Shown in pieces: positions 55,536 through 64,000 of a stretch of 64,000 nucleotides of DNA (within the stretch, counting starts at the first letter, position 1; each line of letters opens with the position of its first letter). This DNA is from Chitinivibrionales bacterium (lineage in GTDB: Bacteria; Fibrobacterota; Chitinivibrionia; Chitinivibrionales; WJKA01). The position numbers were made by a program, and so were the translations under genes. The stretch covers positions 1 to 64,000 of the forward strand of contig WJLZ01000084.1 in the NCBI GenBank assembly GCA_014728215.1. Reading direction: 5' to 3'. The notes beneath the pieces were generated by a model. It ran no database searches, was not told where the DNA came from, and worked only from the letters and a program-made list of their open reading frames with translations.

Positions 55536-56972
55536 TTACAGTTCACCAACCTTTTTTACCCGCAAAAAATTGGTTGCGCCCCTGGCAGGTGTCGTACCGC
55601 TCAGAACAAGCACCAGATCGTTTTTTTTCACACACTTGCTTTTCAGAAGAATCTGTTCCGCCTTTTTTTGCAACGAGACGATATTTTTATCAAAATCGAT
55701 AAGAAATGGGGTTACATTCCATGCAAGGGCCAGGAGCGAAACAACTGCAGGATCAGGCGAAAAGCCGAAAATATGTGACTGGGTTCTGATTTTCGACAGA
55801 TATAACGCGGTATTTCCACTCACGGTAAAAACAAGCACCGGCACATTATCAAGATCTTTGCCCGCCCAGGCAGCCGCTTCACAAAGAGCATACGGCGGAT
55901 ATCGATATTTCAAAGAAAGGTCTGTAATATCACGGGGATAATAAGTGCTTTTTTCGGTAGTAGAAATAATACGCTCCATCATGGTGACTGTTTTTGCGGG
56001 ATAGGAGCCTACTGCGGTTTCCCCCGAAAGCATAAGTGCATCGGTGCGATCGAGTACTGCATTGGCGACATCGGCTGCTTCGGCTCTTGTGGGCCGTGGA
56101 CTGTTTATCATCGACTCAAGCATCTGCGTGGCGACAATAACAAGTTTCCCCATTTCGTTGGCCCGGGTGATCAGATGTTTTTGCAGAATCGGAACTTCCT
56201 GAGGTGAAGTTTCTACCCCCAGATCTCCCCGTGCCACCATGATGCCGTCACAGACATTCAAAATATCATCGACCCGCTCGGCCGCTTCAGGTTTCTCGAT
56301 TTTTGCCAGAACTTTGATCGGTTTTTTCGAACGTTTGACCGCATTGTTGACTTCGGTCAAATCCTCGGCCATCCGAACAAATGAAAGGGCGATATAATGG
56401 ACCTCCTTTTCAAGAATGAATTTCAGATCCCGCCGGTCTTTAGGGGTCATCGACGGTATACTCAACTCACTGTCGGGCAGGTTAACACCTTTACGTGATG
56501 AATAGGTTCCGGTATTCAGGATTTTACAGTGAAGCGCGTTTTCTTTTATATCAACTTTTTTTACCGTCAACTCAATTGCTCCGTCATTGATAAGAATGTG
56601 TTGTCCGGCCTTTACATCATCAATCAAAGCCGGATAATCGACATAAATTGTGTCGGCATTACAGAGCCCCTTTCCCGGACGAATCAACACCGAACGCCCA
56701 TTAATCAGCACAACGGAAGAATCGCTTTCGGTTTTGCCGGTCCGGATTTTCGGTCCCTGTAAGTCGGCCAAAATACCTGGATGTTTTTTTAAACCGATTC
56801 CGGCTTGAGCGATATTCTCAAGCGTTTCCCGATGATCGTCATGGGTGCCGTGCGAAAAATTGATCCTGAAAACATCAGCCCCTTTGCCAAGCAATAACCG
56901 AATCTGCTTTTTAGACCGTGATGCAGGACCGAGTGTCGCTACGATTTTCGCTTTCTTTATTGAAAAGTCCAT
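55536..56972 (-). CDS. pyk: Pyruvate kinase
   Basis: 478 residues, normal length. The TIM barrel with inserted B domain has the metal/phosphoenolpyruvate residues in RINFSHG, LAKIEKPEA and MVARGDLGVE, the K+/ATP segment in the B domain, and TQMLESM with NAVLDRTDALMLSGETAVG. The C-terminal domain ends SGTTPARGATN, close to the usual GTTN end. It makes pyruvate and ATP, feeding both pyruvate carboxylase and the pyruvate dehydrogenase encoded in this window. AAAGGAG lies nine bases before the ATG. prmA is 138 bases upstream. Confidence 0.95.
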   Translation of the reverse strand: MDFSIKKAKIVATLGPASRSKKQIRLLLGKGADVFRINFSHGTHDDHRETLENIAQAGIGLKKHPGILADLQGPKIRTGKTESDSSVVLINGRSVLIRPGKGLCNADTIYVDYPALIDDVKAGQHILINDGAIELTVKKVDIKENALHCKILNTGTYSSRKGVNLPDSELSIPSMTPKDRRDLKFILEKEVHYIALSFVRMAEDLTEVNNAVKRSKKPIKVLAKIEKPEAAERVDDILNVCDGIMVARGDLGVETSPQEVPILQKHLITRANEMGKLVIVATQMLESMINSPRPTRAEAADVANAVLDRTDALMLSGETAVGSYPAKTVTMMERIISTTEKSTYYPRDITDLSLKYRYPPYALCEAAAWAGKDLDNVPVLVFTVSGNTALYLSKIRTQSHIFGFSPDPAVVSLLALAWNVTPFLIDFDKNIVSLQKKAEQILLKSKCVKKNDLVLVLSGTTPARGATNFLRVKKVGEL

Positions 56973-57110
56973 AAATTGTCACTCCTTTACGTTTAAGCTT
57001 CGTAATTGGAACCAGAGCATCATAAAAATCCAGTCCTCTGCTGTTAACGTCCCCGATACCCTCCGGTAAAATTCGGTGCCATGACAGGAGCAGAAAGAAT
57101 TAAGAATCTG

Positions 57111-57962
57111 TTATCTGCCCGAATGGACAAACACACCGCACCACCATTCGTCAAGTTGTTTTTCGGCGCACAAACGGAATCCCGCATTCCCGGCATCTTG
57201 AATGACAGCCTTTTTCTCTACGAGAAGCAGTCCGGACCAGACAAAGGTACCTGAAGGTTTCAAAAGATTGTTCACTTTCTGTACCAGAGGTCCGGAATGA
57301 ACACGCAACATATTCATGACAATCCAGTCGAAGGCTGCTTTTTTTCCCACGGAATCGAGCGTGCCGACAACGAAATCAACCGTTCCCCTTGATGGGTTTG
57401 CATTGCGATTTTCGGCGATATTTTCCCATGCATTGCGATCGATCTCTATTCCGAGACACTTTTGTGCCCCCAGACAATCGGCAATAAAACAGAGAATACC
57501 GGTTCCTGAACCGATATCGAGAAATGTGGTATTAGGAATGCGGCCCCTTTCGGCCTCAATTACCGATGCCACCAGACGGGTGGTTTCGTGATGTCCGGTA
57601 CCGAATGTCATTTTCGGTTCGAGTTTGATCCATTTCTCTCCGGCCTGTAATTGCGGAGGTTTCCACGATGGTGATACCCAGATTGAATCGGTTACCTTCA
57701 CCGGCTGAATCGATTCACGCCATCGTGCATTCCAGTCCTGGTCCTCGACCGGTATTTCTTTTATCCACTCAGGATTCAGAATTCGACTTATATAACTCTT
57801 TGCAGCCGTACATGAAAGGAAATCATTGAACCAGCAGGTGAGAATAACGTCATCACCCCGGCCTTCTTCCTGACACCCCTCCATGCCGGAACTGTAGCAT
57901 ATACCGAGAGCTCGTTCTTTTATTGTGGGATCGACAGGGAAAGTGAGGCGGTATGAGAGCAT
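57111..57962 (-). CDS. prmA: Ribosomal protein L11 methyltransferase
   Basis: 283 residues. The N-terminal domain binds L11 and the C-terminal part is a class I methyltransferase: KLEPKMTFGTGHHETTR, the SAM motif LDIGSGTGIL, an acidic GIEID end of strand 2, and NMLRVHSGPL in place of the common NILA motif. It trimethylates L11 lysines/N-terminus in the cytoplasm. Only five bases separate it from the thiC stop, so the two are probably cotranscribed. The NMLRVHSG variant is slightly unusual; a related protein methyltransferase is the alternative. Confidence 0.85.
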   Translation of the reverse strand: MLSYRLTFPVDPTIKERALGICYSSGMEGCQEEGRGDDVILTCWFNDFLSCTAAKSYISRILNPEWIKEIPVEDQDWNARWRESIQPVKVTDSIWVSPSWKPPQLQAGEKWIKLEPKMTFGTGHHETTRLVASVIEAERGRIPNTTFLDIGSGTGILCFIADCLGAQKCLGIEIDRNAWENIAENRNANPSRGTVDFVVGTLDSVGKKAAFDWIVMNMLRVHSGPLVQKVNNLLKPSGTFVWSGLLLVEKKAVIQDAGNAGFRLCAEKQLDEWWCGVFVHSGR

Positions 57963-57967
57963 CCAAT

Positions 57968-59245
57968 TTAGTCCTGAACCGCTCTAGTTCGTTTAATTGC
58001 GCAGAATTCACCACACATGCTGCACAATTCGCTGTCGTTTGCCGGAAGTGACTCGCGGTATTTGCGGGCCTTATCCGGATCGATACACAGAGAGATAAAC
58101 CGTTCCCAATCGAGATCCATTTTTGCTTTAGAAAGTGCATTGTCCCATTCGATTGCGCCTGGTATTCCCCGAGCGACATCAGCGGCATGAGCGGCAATCC
58201 GGGAAGCAACGACACCTTCTTTGACATCATCAACAGAAGGGAGCCTCAGATGCTCGGCTGGGGTAACATAGCAGAGAAAATCGGCACCGGCCATTGCAGC
58301 AACAGCACCGCCGATAGCCGCGGTAATATGATCGTAACCGGGAGAAATATCAGTAACCAGAGGGCCAAGCACATAGAATGGCGCATTATCGCAGAGGGTT
58401 TTCTGCACCTGCATATTTGCGGCGACCTGATTCAAAGGAACATGCCCCGGACCTTCAACGAAAACGGTAACGCCTTTCTCCCGCGCCTTTTTTACCAACT
58501 CGCCGAGAACGACGAGTTCATCGATTTGCGGCCGATCGGTAGCATCTTTGAGCGCGGCCGGACGAAATCCGTCACCAAGACTGGCGGCAACATCGTAACG
58601 GGCAAGAATATCGCAAAGCCGGTCAAAATGTTCATACAAGGGACTCTCTTTTTTATTTCGATGAATCCATTCCATCATGATTGTCCCTCCCCTGCTGGCA
58701 GCCCCGGCAAGACGGCCGGCTTCTTTAAACCTTTTTACCGTCTCCATGGTCACACCGCAGTGAAGAGTTAGAAAATCGACCCCCTGCTCGCAATGACTCT
58801 CTATCACTTCAAACATTTCATCGGCTGAAAGATCCAATACGGATCTCCCTTTTTCACTGGCAACAAAGGCCATTTCATAGAGCGGGACGGTTCCAACAGC
58901 CACCCGGCATTCGGAAAGCAGAATAGAACGGATTTTGACGATATCCCCACCCGTGGATAAATCCATAACCGCATCGGCGCCATGCTTAACCGCAACCCGC
59001 ATCTTTTCAAGTTCTTCATCAACCTGAGCCATCGATGATGAGGTGCCGATATTCGCATTAACTTTTATCCTTGTATCCCGGCCCAATGCAAGGGGAGGAA
59101 TGTCCCTTTTGATATTGCGAACAATTGCCACCGAACCGTCGGCAACCCTTTGCCTGACAATTTCCGGATCAAGGTTCTCCTTTTCTGCAACAGATTTCAT
59201 TTCATCGGTAATGGTGCCGTTTCGAGCATTCTCGACTCGTGTCAT
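57968..59245 (-). CDS. thiC: Phosphomethylpyrimidine synthase ThiC (or ThiC-like BzaF)
   Basis: 425 residues, the short ThiC form of anaerobes. Marks are NANIGTSS, DLSTGGD, HCGVTME and VEGPGHVP, and the C-terminal cluster motif CSMCGEFC, which binds the radical-SAM 4Fe-4S centre. It turns aminoimidazole ribotide into the pyrimidine part of thiamine, which the PDH E1 in this window needs as cofactor. A ThiC paralogue, BzaF, makes the cobalamin lower-ligand hydroxybenzimidazole in some anaerobes and cannot be excluded by eye. I looked for a TPP riboswitch in the 227-base upstream region and did not find one. Confidence 0.9.
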   Translation of the reverse strand: MTRVENARNGTITDEMKSVAEKENLDPEIVRQRVADGSVAIVRNIKRDIPPLALGRDTRIKVNANIGTSSSMAQVDEELEKMRVAVKHGADAVMDLSTGGDIVKIRSILLSECRVAVGTVPLYEMAFVASEKGRSVLDLSADEMFEVIESHCEQGVDFLTLHCGVTMETVKRFKEAGRLAGAASRGGTIMMEWIHRNKKESPLYEHFDRLCDILARYDVAASLGDGFRPAALKDATDRPQIDELVVLGELVKKAREKGVTVFVEGPGHVPLNQVAANMQVQKTLCDNAPFYVLGPLVTDISPGYDHITAAIGGAVAAMAGADFLCYVTPAEHLRLPSVDDVKEGVVASRIAAHAADVARGIPGAIEWDNALSKAKMDLDWERFISLCIDPDKARKYRESLPANDSELCSMCGEFCAIKRTRAVQD

Positions 59246-59472
59246 GAACTTTCAGCCTTTTACTATTTAAAGAAATAATACAATTGCGATAATAACGAAT
59301 AATTCCAATTCGTAGTAACCTATTTATAAAAATACTTCACGCAGGTTATTCTGTTAAACAGGCGCCGGTAGTATTTTTATCAGCGCCGTAGATTTACCGG
59401 AATTGTGTGCAGCAAGCGCATCATCTATTTTACACGATTCTCTATTATGGGACCTCTGACAGGGAGCATACC

Positions 59473-59871
59473 GTGAAGAAAAAATATTCAAAAAAAGAGT
59501 TGGACCATTTCAAAAAGAAACTGACTCAGGAAAAACAGAAAGTTCTTGAAGAAGTGGGAGAGCTTTCCCAGAGCAATCTAAAAAATTCGATCAGCGATCA
59601 GTCGGGAGAAAATTCCCGCTACAGCTACCATCTTGGCGATGTTGCTTCGTTATCATACGATCGCGAGTTTTCCATGGGCTTGGCAGAGCGTCAGCAGAAG
59701 TATCTTGAGCAAATCGATGAGGCGTTGGAACGCATCGAGGAAGGTACTTATGGAATCTGCAAGGTGACCGGAGAGCTGATACCACTGGAACGCCTGGAAG
59801 AAGTTCCGGTGGCAAAGTATTCGGTTCAAGGCAAAGAAATACTCGAGAAGCAACGCTTAAAAGGCCATTAA
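59473..59871 (+). CDS. TraR/DksA-like protein with degenerate zinc finger
   Basis: 132 residues from a GTG preceded by AGGGAG at six bases; the open frame runs further upstream without support. A long coiled coil (about 5-95, with acidic DQSGENSRYSYHLGD in the turn) is followed by the DksA finger region YGICKVTGELIPLERLEEVPVAKYS. Only the first of four zinc cysteines remains, the other positions being Thr, Ser and Lys, as in DksA-like proteins of Bacteroidota. It probably binds RNA polymerase or a ribosome-associated target. The Omp85 gene follows after 74 bases. Confidence 0.85.
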   Translation: MKKKYSKKELDHFKKKLTQEKQKVLEEVGELSQSNLKNSISDQSGENSRYSYHLGDVASLSYDREFSMGLAERQQKYLEQIDEALERIEEGTYGICKVTGELIPLERLEEVPVAKYSVQGKEILEKQRLKGH

Positions 59872-59945
59872 TTCCATACTTACCAAAGGCGGTACCTATT
59901 GGGACTCGGACCAGCCTGAAAGCAGTTCTGCAACATCATATTTTT

Positions 59946-61709
59946 TTGAGGTTGTTTATTGCAGGAAGTATTACTGTCACCTGCATACCATACTGCGTTT
60001 TCAGCCGACCTTTCATTTTTGACGACAGTACCCACACCGCAATTGTTCGAGAACCGGTTCCGAAAAGAATCGCGCTTTTCCGCAAGGTCCGGAAAAGCGC
60101 CACAGGGGAAAAAATAGCTGCAATTAGCCTATTTCTCGATTCGCTTGGCTATTTTTCTCCCACGTTCGATACTGTTTCCGGTGATACAATGAAAGTTTCG
60201 GCCGGCCCCCGAAGTGATATCGATACCATTATAATCCGTTCATCACTTGAATGTACCTTTGATTCTCTGGCCACGCTCTCATTTCCCCGCCCCTATGCGG
60301 CAGGAGAAGTAGGCCTGATTGCAGACAAAGCGGTGCATTTTGCCGCCAATCGAGGCTTCCCTTTTGCCCGGGCTTCACTGGATATCCGGAAATCTCTTCC
60401 CGACAGCGTAAATCAGAAAACAGATTCTTCCCTTACCGTTTTTATCGATATCGAAACAGACAAGCCATATCGATTTGCATCCCCCCTGTTCATGGGCGAA
60501 CTGTCAACCAAAGAAAAAGTCCTTGTCCATGATATTATCACAAAGAAGGGCGCCCGGTTTTCACTTGATGCAATCGAGCAATCACGCAGACGACTTCTTT
60601 CACGCGATTATATCACCTCTGTGGAAACAGGGGTACCTGCCATTATCGACGATAGTTCTCCCGGAACGAAAAAGGAATCGGCATCAGACACAGTCTTCGA
60701 CCGGCCGAATCACCAGGAGGAAGATGAGCCGGGGGTAGCAGTTCCCTTTATTATCACCGACAAATCGGGTCTGGGCCTTAATGGTGCACTTACATTTCAA
60801 TCCGAAAGCGATACACGGCTAATCGGGGTCCTCGATGTATCGCTTCTCAATGTATTCGGAAGGGGTGAATCGGCGGTTCTGACATATAAAGGCGAAAAAA
60901 ATCTTCAGCAGTTTGAAATGAATGTTTCGAAAGCCTGGCTCTTTGGTCTCCCGCTTTTTATAAACATTGGTTTCGGACTTGAAATAAAGGAGAATGAATA
61001 CGGTCACCTCCATGGGAAAGGAATATTTCTTACCGAACTCAAACCTCAGTGGCAGGCGGGAGTAGCACTCAAGGGTCAGGAGACTTCAGTGGAAGAAAAT
61101 GTGGATTTAATCCGCGAATCATGGCAATTTTACGGAGCGGACCTTCTTCTCATGCGTAAGGCGGAAAGATATCGAGCCGGTAATTTATCCAGGGGTCTCT
61201 TTATTGAAACCGGCACCGGTATTGCAGATAAAGGTGGTAAAAACAACTCGCGGTGGCACCTGGGTTTTTCTGCAGATTTTCATGTGCCGCTCCTTGCCCG
61301 TCAGGCGATAGCAACACGCATTACCGCCAAAAACCTTTTTACCAAAGAAAAAGACCTTTCGGATGTCGAGCTGTATCGCGTTGGGGGATATAACTCAATC
61401 CGGGGCTATGCCGATAATCAGTTTTCTCTTCAAACAGTAGCATACATGCAAGGCGAATATCTTTTCTACTTCAAAGAACGTGGCTCGGCATATATTTTCA
61501 TTGACTGTGGAACCGGCCTTAAAAGCAAGTCGGCACTTTCAACTCAATCCCGTATCGAAATGCTTGGATACGGAATTGGTATCCGGATTCCAACCGGGAT
61601 CGGAACAGCATCGGTGGAATGGGCACGGAATTATGAAGAAACCCGGGGATTCGGTCGTATACATATACTCTTTCAAAATCCCCTGGCATCGAGGACTCCA
61701 TGGAGATAA
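59946..61709 (+). CDS. Omp85/TamA-type outer-membrane assembly protein
   Basis: 587 residues. The N-terminal half (about 30-260) has POTRA-like alternating alpha/beta units (AISLFLDSLGYFSPTFD, AVHFAANRGFPFARASLDI, KKGARFSLDAIEQSRRRLLSRDYI). The C-terminal half is a beta barrel of about 16 strands with the Omp85 lid motif VGGYNSIRGYADNQF and the usual GIRIPTGIG strand near the end. It inserts or exports proteins at the outer membrane; BamA is longer (about 800), so TamA or a BamA-like special-purpose translocase is more likely. The best start is TTG, as no ATG lies before residue 81. It overlaps the next gene by 10 bases. Confidence 0.82.
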   Translation: MRLFIAGSITVTCIPYCVFSRPFIFDDSTHTAIVREPVPKRIALFRKVRKSATGEKIAAISLFLDSLGYFSPTFDTVSGDTMKVSAGPRSDIDTIIIRSSLECTFDSLATLSFPRPYAAGEVGLIADKAVHFAANRGFPFARASLDIRKSLPDSVNQKTDSSLTVFIDIETDKPYRFASPLFMGELSTKEKVLVHDIITKKGARFSLDAIEQSRRRLLSRDYITSVETGVPAIIDDSSPGTKKESASDTVFDRPNHQEEDEPGVAVPFIITDKSGLGLNGALTFQSESDTRLIGVLDVSLLNVFGRGESAVLTYKGEKNLQQFEMNVSKAWLFGLPLFINIGFGLEIKENEYGHLHGKGIFLTELKPQWQAGVALKGQETSVEENVDLIRESWQFYGADLLLMRKAERYRAGNLSRGLFIETGTGIADKGGKNNSRWHLGFSADFHVPLLARQAIATRITAKNLFTKEKDLSDVELYRVGGYNSIRGYADNQFSLQTVAYMQGEYLFYFKERGSAYIFIDCGTGLKSKSALSTQSRIEMLGYGIGIRIPTGIGTASVEWARNYEETRGFGRIHILFQNPLASRTPWR

Positions 61710-63409
61710 TCAGAACATCGTTAATTATTCTAACCGCCTTTGCTCTGGTGCATAGTAACGAGGCTGAGTGTATCTATTCAGATTCTTCCTGGTCCACTCT
61801 TTCACCGGCCAAACGGAAAGCACACCTCAAAAACCCCGACCTTGCCGCACTCGACACGAATTGCTTTTCCTTATTTTTATCCCGGTATTCTTCTACCTAT
61901 GGAGAAAGAAATACCTCAATACCCATTCTGATCGAGCAATATACTCAAAAAAAAGGTTTTTTTTCACGGGATCTCCTTTTCAGTGCGCTCAGAGAAAAAA
62001 CCGGAAAGGAAAGCAAAGAAGACTGGAATTCTTTAATTGCTCAGTGGGAAAAGCTTAATGGTCCACTGAAAGTGGCAATATCCCGCCTGCATCAGGCCGG
62101 TAATATCGCCAAAGCCGACAGCCTGTTCCGCGTACTCGACCATGGAATGCCCCTCACCGGTATCGATCTGATACGTTGGGCACAAATAAAAGGGGTTTTA
62201 GAAGAATACGAAAAGGGGGCGCAACTCCTCTGCCGTATCATTAAGCAGGAACCGCAGTTAAAATCTCTGGCACAACACGATTTAAGTGAAATTATCAGTG
62301 ATGCCCCACCTGAAGAAAAGCACACCGCGCTCAACACATTTAAGACCTGTTATCTTCAAACACTCCATAGGACGGATGAAATCTTTCAATTCCGCCAATG
62401 GATTGCCAAACTTTATTTGCAGCACAATTTTGACAAGGATGCAGTAACCGTTCTTTTAGAAACCGAATCGGATTCACTTCCCATAGGAAATGAATTACTC
62501 TCCCTGGCTATGAAACGATACCGTCAGAATGCATTCGGGAAAACGATTTATCCTGCTCGCACCGCCTACAACCGTCTGGACAATAAGAACGACAAGGTGC
62601 TATGCGCAACCCTTTTATCCCATTCCTATCAGGAACTGGGTGTTGTTGACTCTGCAATATGGTGGCTGGAAAAAACCGGGTTAGGTAAAAGTTCAAATAA
62701 AATCAATGCTGTTACCCTTTATCAGAATGCCGGACTTCACGACCGTGCATCAAAGCTGATTAACTCAATGCCCCCATCCATTAACAGGGATACACTTCTT
62801 ATCCGGCAGTATATTTTCACCAACAAACTCGACAGTGCCAAAACAACAACATCTTTGGTCACCGGAAAGGAACGATGGCGGAACAATAAACTGGAAGCCT
62901 CGCTGTGGAAATTGCGAATACTTCTTTTCAGCGGTAAGGGAAATGAAGCCAAGGCTCAACTCGATTCGCTGAACTATCAAGCCGCCTGGCCCTATGCCGC
63001 CGAAGTTCTTCATTATGATTTCACGTTCCGTCGAATAAAAAATTTTCCTGATGCCTTTAAGGACTGGGGAATGGTAGAACATGCTTATTATACGGGAAAC
63101 CCCGGAAGTGTTGTTTTATCTTCCGGATTCACCACCTATCCCCCACCTGTCATTGCAACAATTGCCTTGAGACTGTCAAGAGCATTTATGAATAAAAACG
63201 ATCCTGAGAATGCGCTGATAACCCTCAACAAAATACCCCATGAATCGGTCTCACCGGAAGTGGAATATATCAGAGCAGAGGCTCTTATAGAGGCGGGGAG
63301 AATCAATGAGGGCAAAACGCTCCTCGAACAACTGATCATGGACCATCCACACGATGTATTTTCAAATAAGGCCCGAATACTGATTATGAATATTCCGGCC
63401 CTTGAGTAG
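61700..63409 (+). CDS. Exported TPR-like helical-repeat protein
   Basis: 569 residues. A signal peptide (about 5-22) is followed by a solenoid of helix pairs with TPR character, clearest at about 115-160 (AGNIAKADSLFRVL), 340-370 (AGLHDRASKLINSM) and the final 490-565 (NDPENALITLNKI, ALIEAGRINEGKTLLEQLI). It probably holds proteins in the periplasm. The ATG lies inside the end of the Omp85 gene, which points to coupled translation and joint function in outer-membrane protein delivery. A BamD-like role is possible, though it is much longer than BamD. Confidence 0.8.
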   Translation: MEIIRTSLIILTAFALVHSNEAECIYSDSSWSTLSPAKRKAHLKNPDLAALDTNCFSLFLSRYSSTYGERNTSIPILIEQYTQKKGFFSRDLLFSALREKTGKESKEDWNSLIAQWEKLNGPLKVAISRLHQAGNIAKADSLFRVLDHGMPLTGIDLIRWAQIKGVLEEYEKGAQLLCRIIKQEPQLKSLAQHDLSEIISDAPPEEKHTALNTFKTCYLQTLHRTDEIFQFRQWIAKLYLQHNFDKDAVTVLLETESDSLPIGNELLSLAMKRYRQNAFGKTIYPARTAYNRLDNKNDKVLCATLLSHSYQELGVVDSAIWWLEKTGLGKSSNKINAVTLYQNAGLHDRASKLINSMPPSINRDTLLIRQYIFTNKLDSAKTTTSLVTGKERWRNNKLEASLWKLRILLFSGKGNEAKAQLDSLNYQAAWPYAAEVLHYDFTFRRIKNFPDAFKDWGMVEHAYYTGNPGSVVLSSGFTTYPPPVIATIALRLSRAFMNKNDPENALITLNKIPHESVSPEVEYIRAEALIEAGRINEGKTLLEQLIMDHPHDVFSNKARILIMNIPALE

Positions 63410-63445
63410 TTACTGTTCGTTATGCAAGTCAAAGGATGTGAACTC

Positions 63446-63691
63446 ATGAGTATCCGATGGATCAGAAATGTAATCATCGACAATGAAAAGAGTACTCTGG
63501 AAATCCAACTGGGAGAATATCATATCGGAGACAAATGTTATACCAGAATAGGAAGTGATCTCGAAAACTGGTTTAGCAGCATATCGCAGGATCGTGATGA
63601 TATTATTGCACAGGGGCTAGATATTCTCAAAAGGCGACTTACTGACAAAGCAATTACATATCCTGACGGCAGGGACTATGATTGGAAATAA
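63446..63691 (+). CDS. Unknown small protein
   Basis: 81 residues from an ATG with AAAGGA nine bases upstream; an ATG at 63422 is an alternative. It begins with an amphipathic beta segment (SIRWIRNVIIDNEKSTLEIQLGE) and ends with helical then acidic stretches. There is no signal, membrane helix or known motif. It lies 36 bases after the TPR gene on the same strand and could be its operon partner. Confidence 0.6.
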   Translation: MSIRWIRNVIIDNEKSTLEIQLGEYHIGDKCYTRIGSDLENWFSSISQDRDDIIAQGLDILKRRLTDKAITYPDGRDYDWK

Positions 63692-63791
63692 AAAAGCTTT
63701 GGACAAGGATTGATTTTTAACTTTTCCCGAGATATTTTAAAGAAAGAGACAGGATGTGTCTTCATTGATTAACGCTGAAGGGACTTTGTAC

Positions 63792-64000
63792 ATGATACCC
63801 GAAAATCCATACTTTCTATTAATAATACAGGCATTTATTCTTCTTCTGGGAATTTCTCTTGGACGTTCCATTTTGTTGCTGAAAATCCGCAAGGAAGAAA
63901 ACAAGAAGAAGGAAATAGAACTTGCAATACTGTCCAAACGCTCGGAAGTAATTAATGAGGGCAAAAAAGTTGCCCATAACCTCGAAGAACTTCTTTATAA
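63792..64000 (+). CDS. N-terminal part of a membrane-anchored coiled-coil protein (cut by window edge)
   Basis: An ATG with GAAGGGA eight bases upstream opens a frame that stays open to the window edge, giving 69 complete residues. One membrane helix (about 8-30, FLLIIQAFILLLGISLGRS) is followed by a charged coiled coil (KIRKEENKKKEIELAILSKR). Many proteins start like this, among them RNase Y-like and Holliday-junction-resolvase-related proteins, so I make no assignment. Confidence 0.65.
   Translation, partial: MIPENPYFLLIIQAFILLLGISLGRSILLLKIRKEENKKKEIELAILSKRSEVINEGKKVAHNLEELLY

Overview
The window looks like chromosome from an anaerobic or microaerotolerant Gram-negative bacterium, probably of the FCB group; Fibrobacterota/Chitinivibrionia-like is my best guess, inferred from gene content only. 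Pointers are several secreted proteins ending in a Por/T9SS-type C-terminal beta domain, FlgD-like ends on two von Willebrand A proteins, an Omp85 protein, a TraR/DksA-like protein that has lost most zinc cysteines, a long GreA, and rubredoxin/rubrerythrin/ferritin proteins beside a pyruvate dehydrogenase and a Na+-NQR complex. A glycine-betaine importer suggests a saline or osmotically variable habitat. I saw no rRNA, tRNA, CRISPR array, insertion sequence or prophage.

Layout. 1-6.7 kb (+): the biotin-carrier end of pyruvate carboxylase, a small phospholipase-A2-like protein, then a methionine/one-carbon operon (metH, a rubredoxin that overlaps it by ATGA, and a homocysteine methyltransferase/methylenetetrahydrofolate reductase fusion). 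6.7-11.1 kb (-): a metal and oxygen-defence group containing an unusual fusion of a one-repeat Gdt1/UPF0016 membrane domain to a rubrerythrin-like domain, LarE, a rubrerythrin-like protein, ferritin, an unknown protein and a Tat-exported superoxide dismutase. 11.3-21.1 kb (+): a flavin-binding-type protein, the complete pyruvate dehydrogenase complex (pdhA, pdhB, pdhC, lpd), then nqrBCDEF without nqrA and one unknown gene. Acetyl-CoA formation would supply NADH to the Na+ pump next door.

21.4-26.4 kb: a truncated metallo-beta-lactamase gene, then (-) a porin and the three-gene glycine-betaine ABC importer. 26.9-33.5 kb: a hybrid histidine kinase, an M28 peptidase, a 5'-truncated second hybrid kinase and a DUF362 protein. 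33.5-43.4 kb (-): a secreted carbohydrate-active locus with a GH39 alpha-L-iduronidase-like enzyme, two large paralogous beta-helix/PA14 proteins, a propeller-like protein and a small protein, all with sorting-type C-termini. An Smr protein and a 2-keto-3-deoxygluconate-kinase-like gene follow on the + strand, so uronate-containing glycans are a possible substrate.

45.4-64 kb: a 707-residue GreA-type factor; (-) two giant vWA surface proteins, a tandem pair of unknown exported paralogues, pyruvate kinase, PrmA and ThiC; (+) a DksA-like protein, an Omp85 protein overlapping a TPR-like protein, a small unknown and a truncated membrane-anchored coiled-coil protein at the edge. The observations I rate highest are the Gdt1-rubrerythrin fusion, the rubredoxin coupled to MetH, the NQR operon lacking nqrA, the compact bacterial PLA2-like protein and the long GreA.
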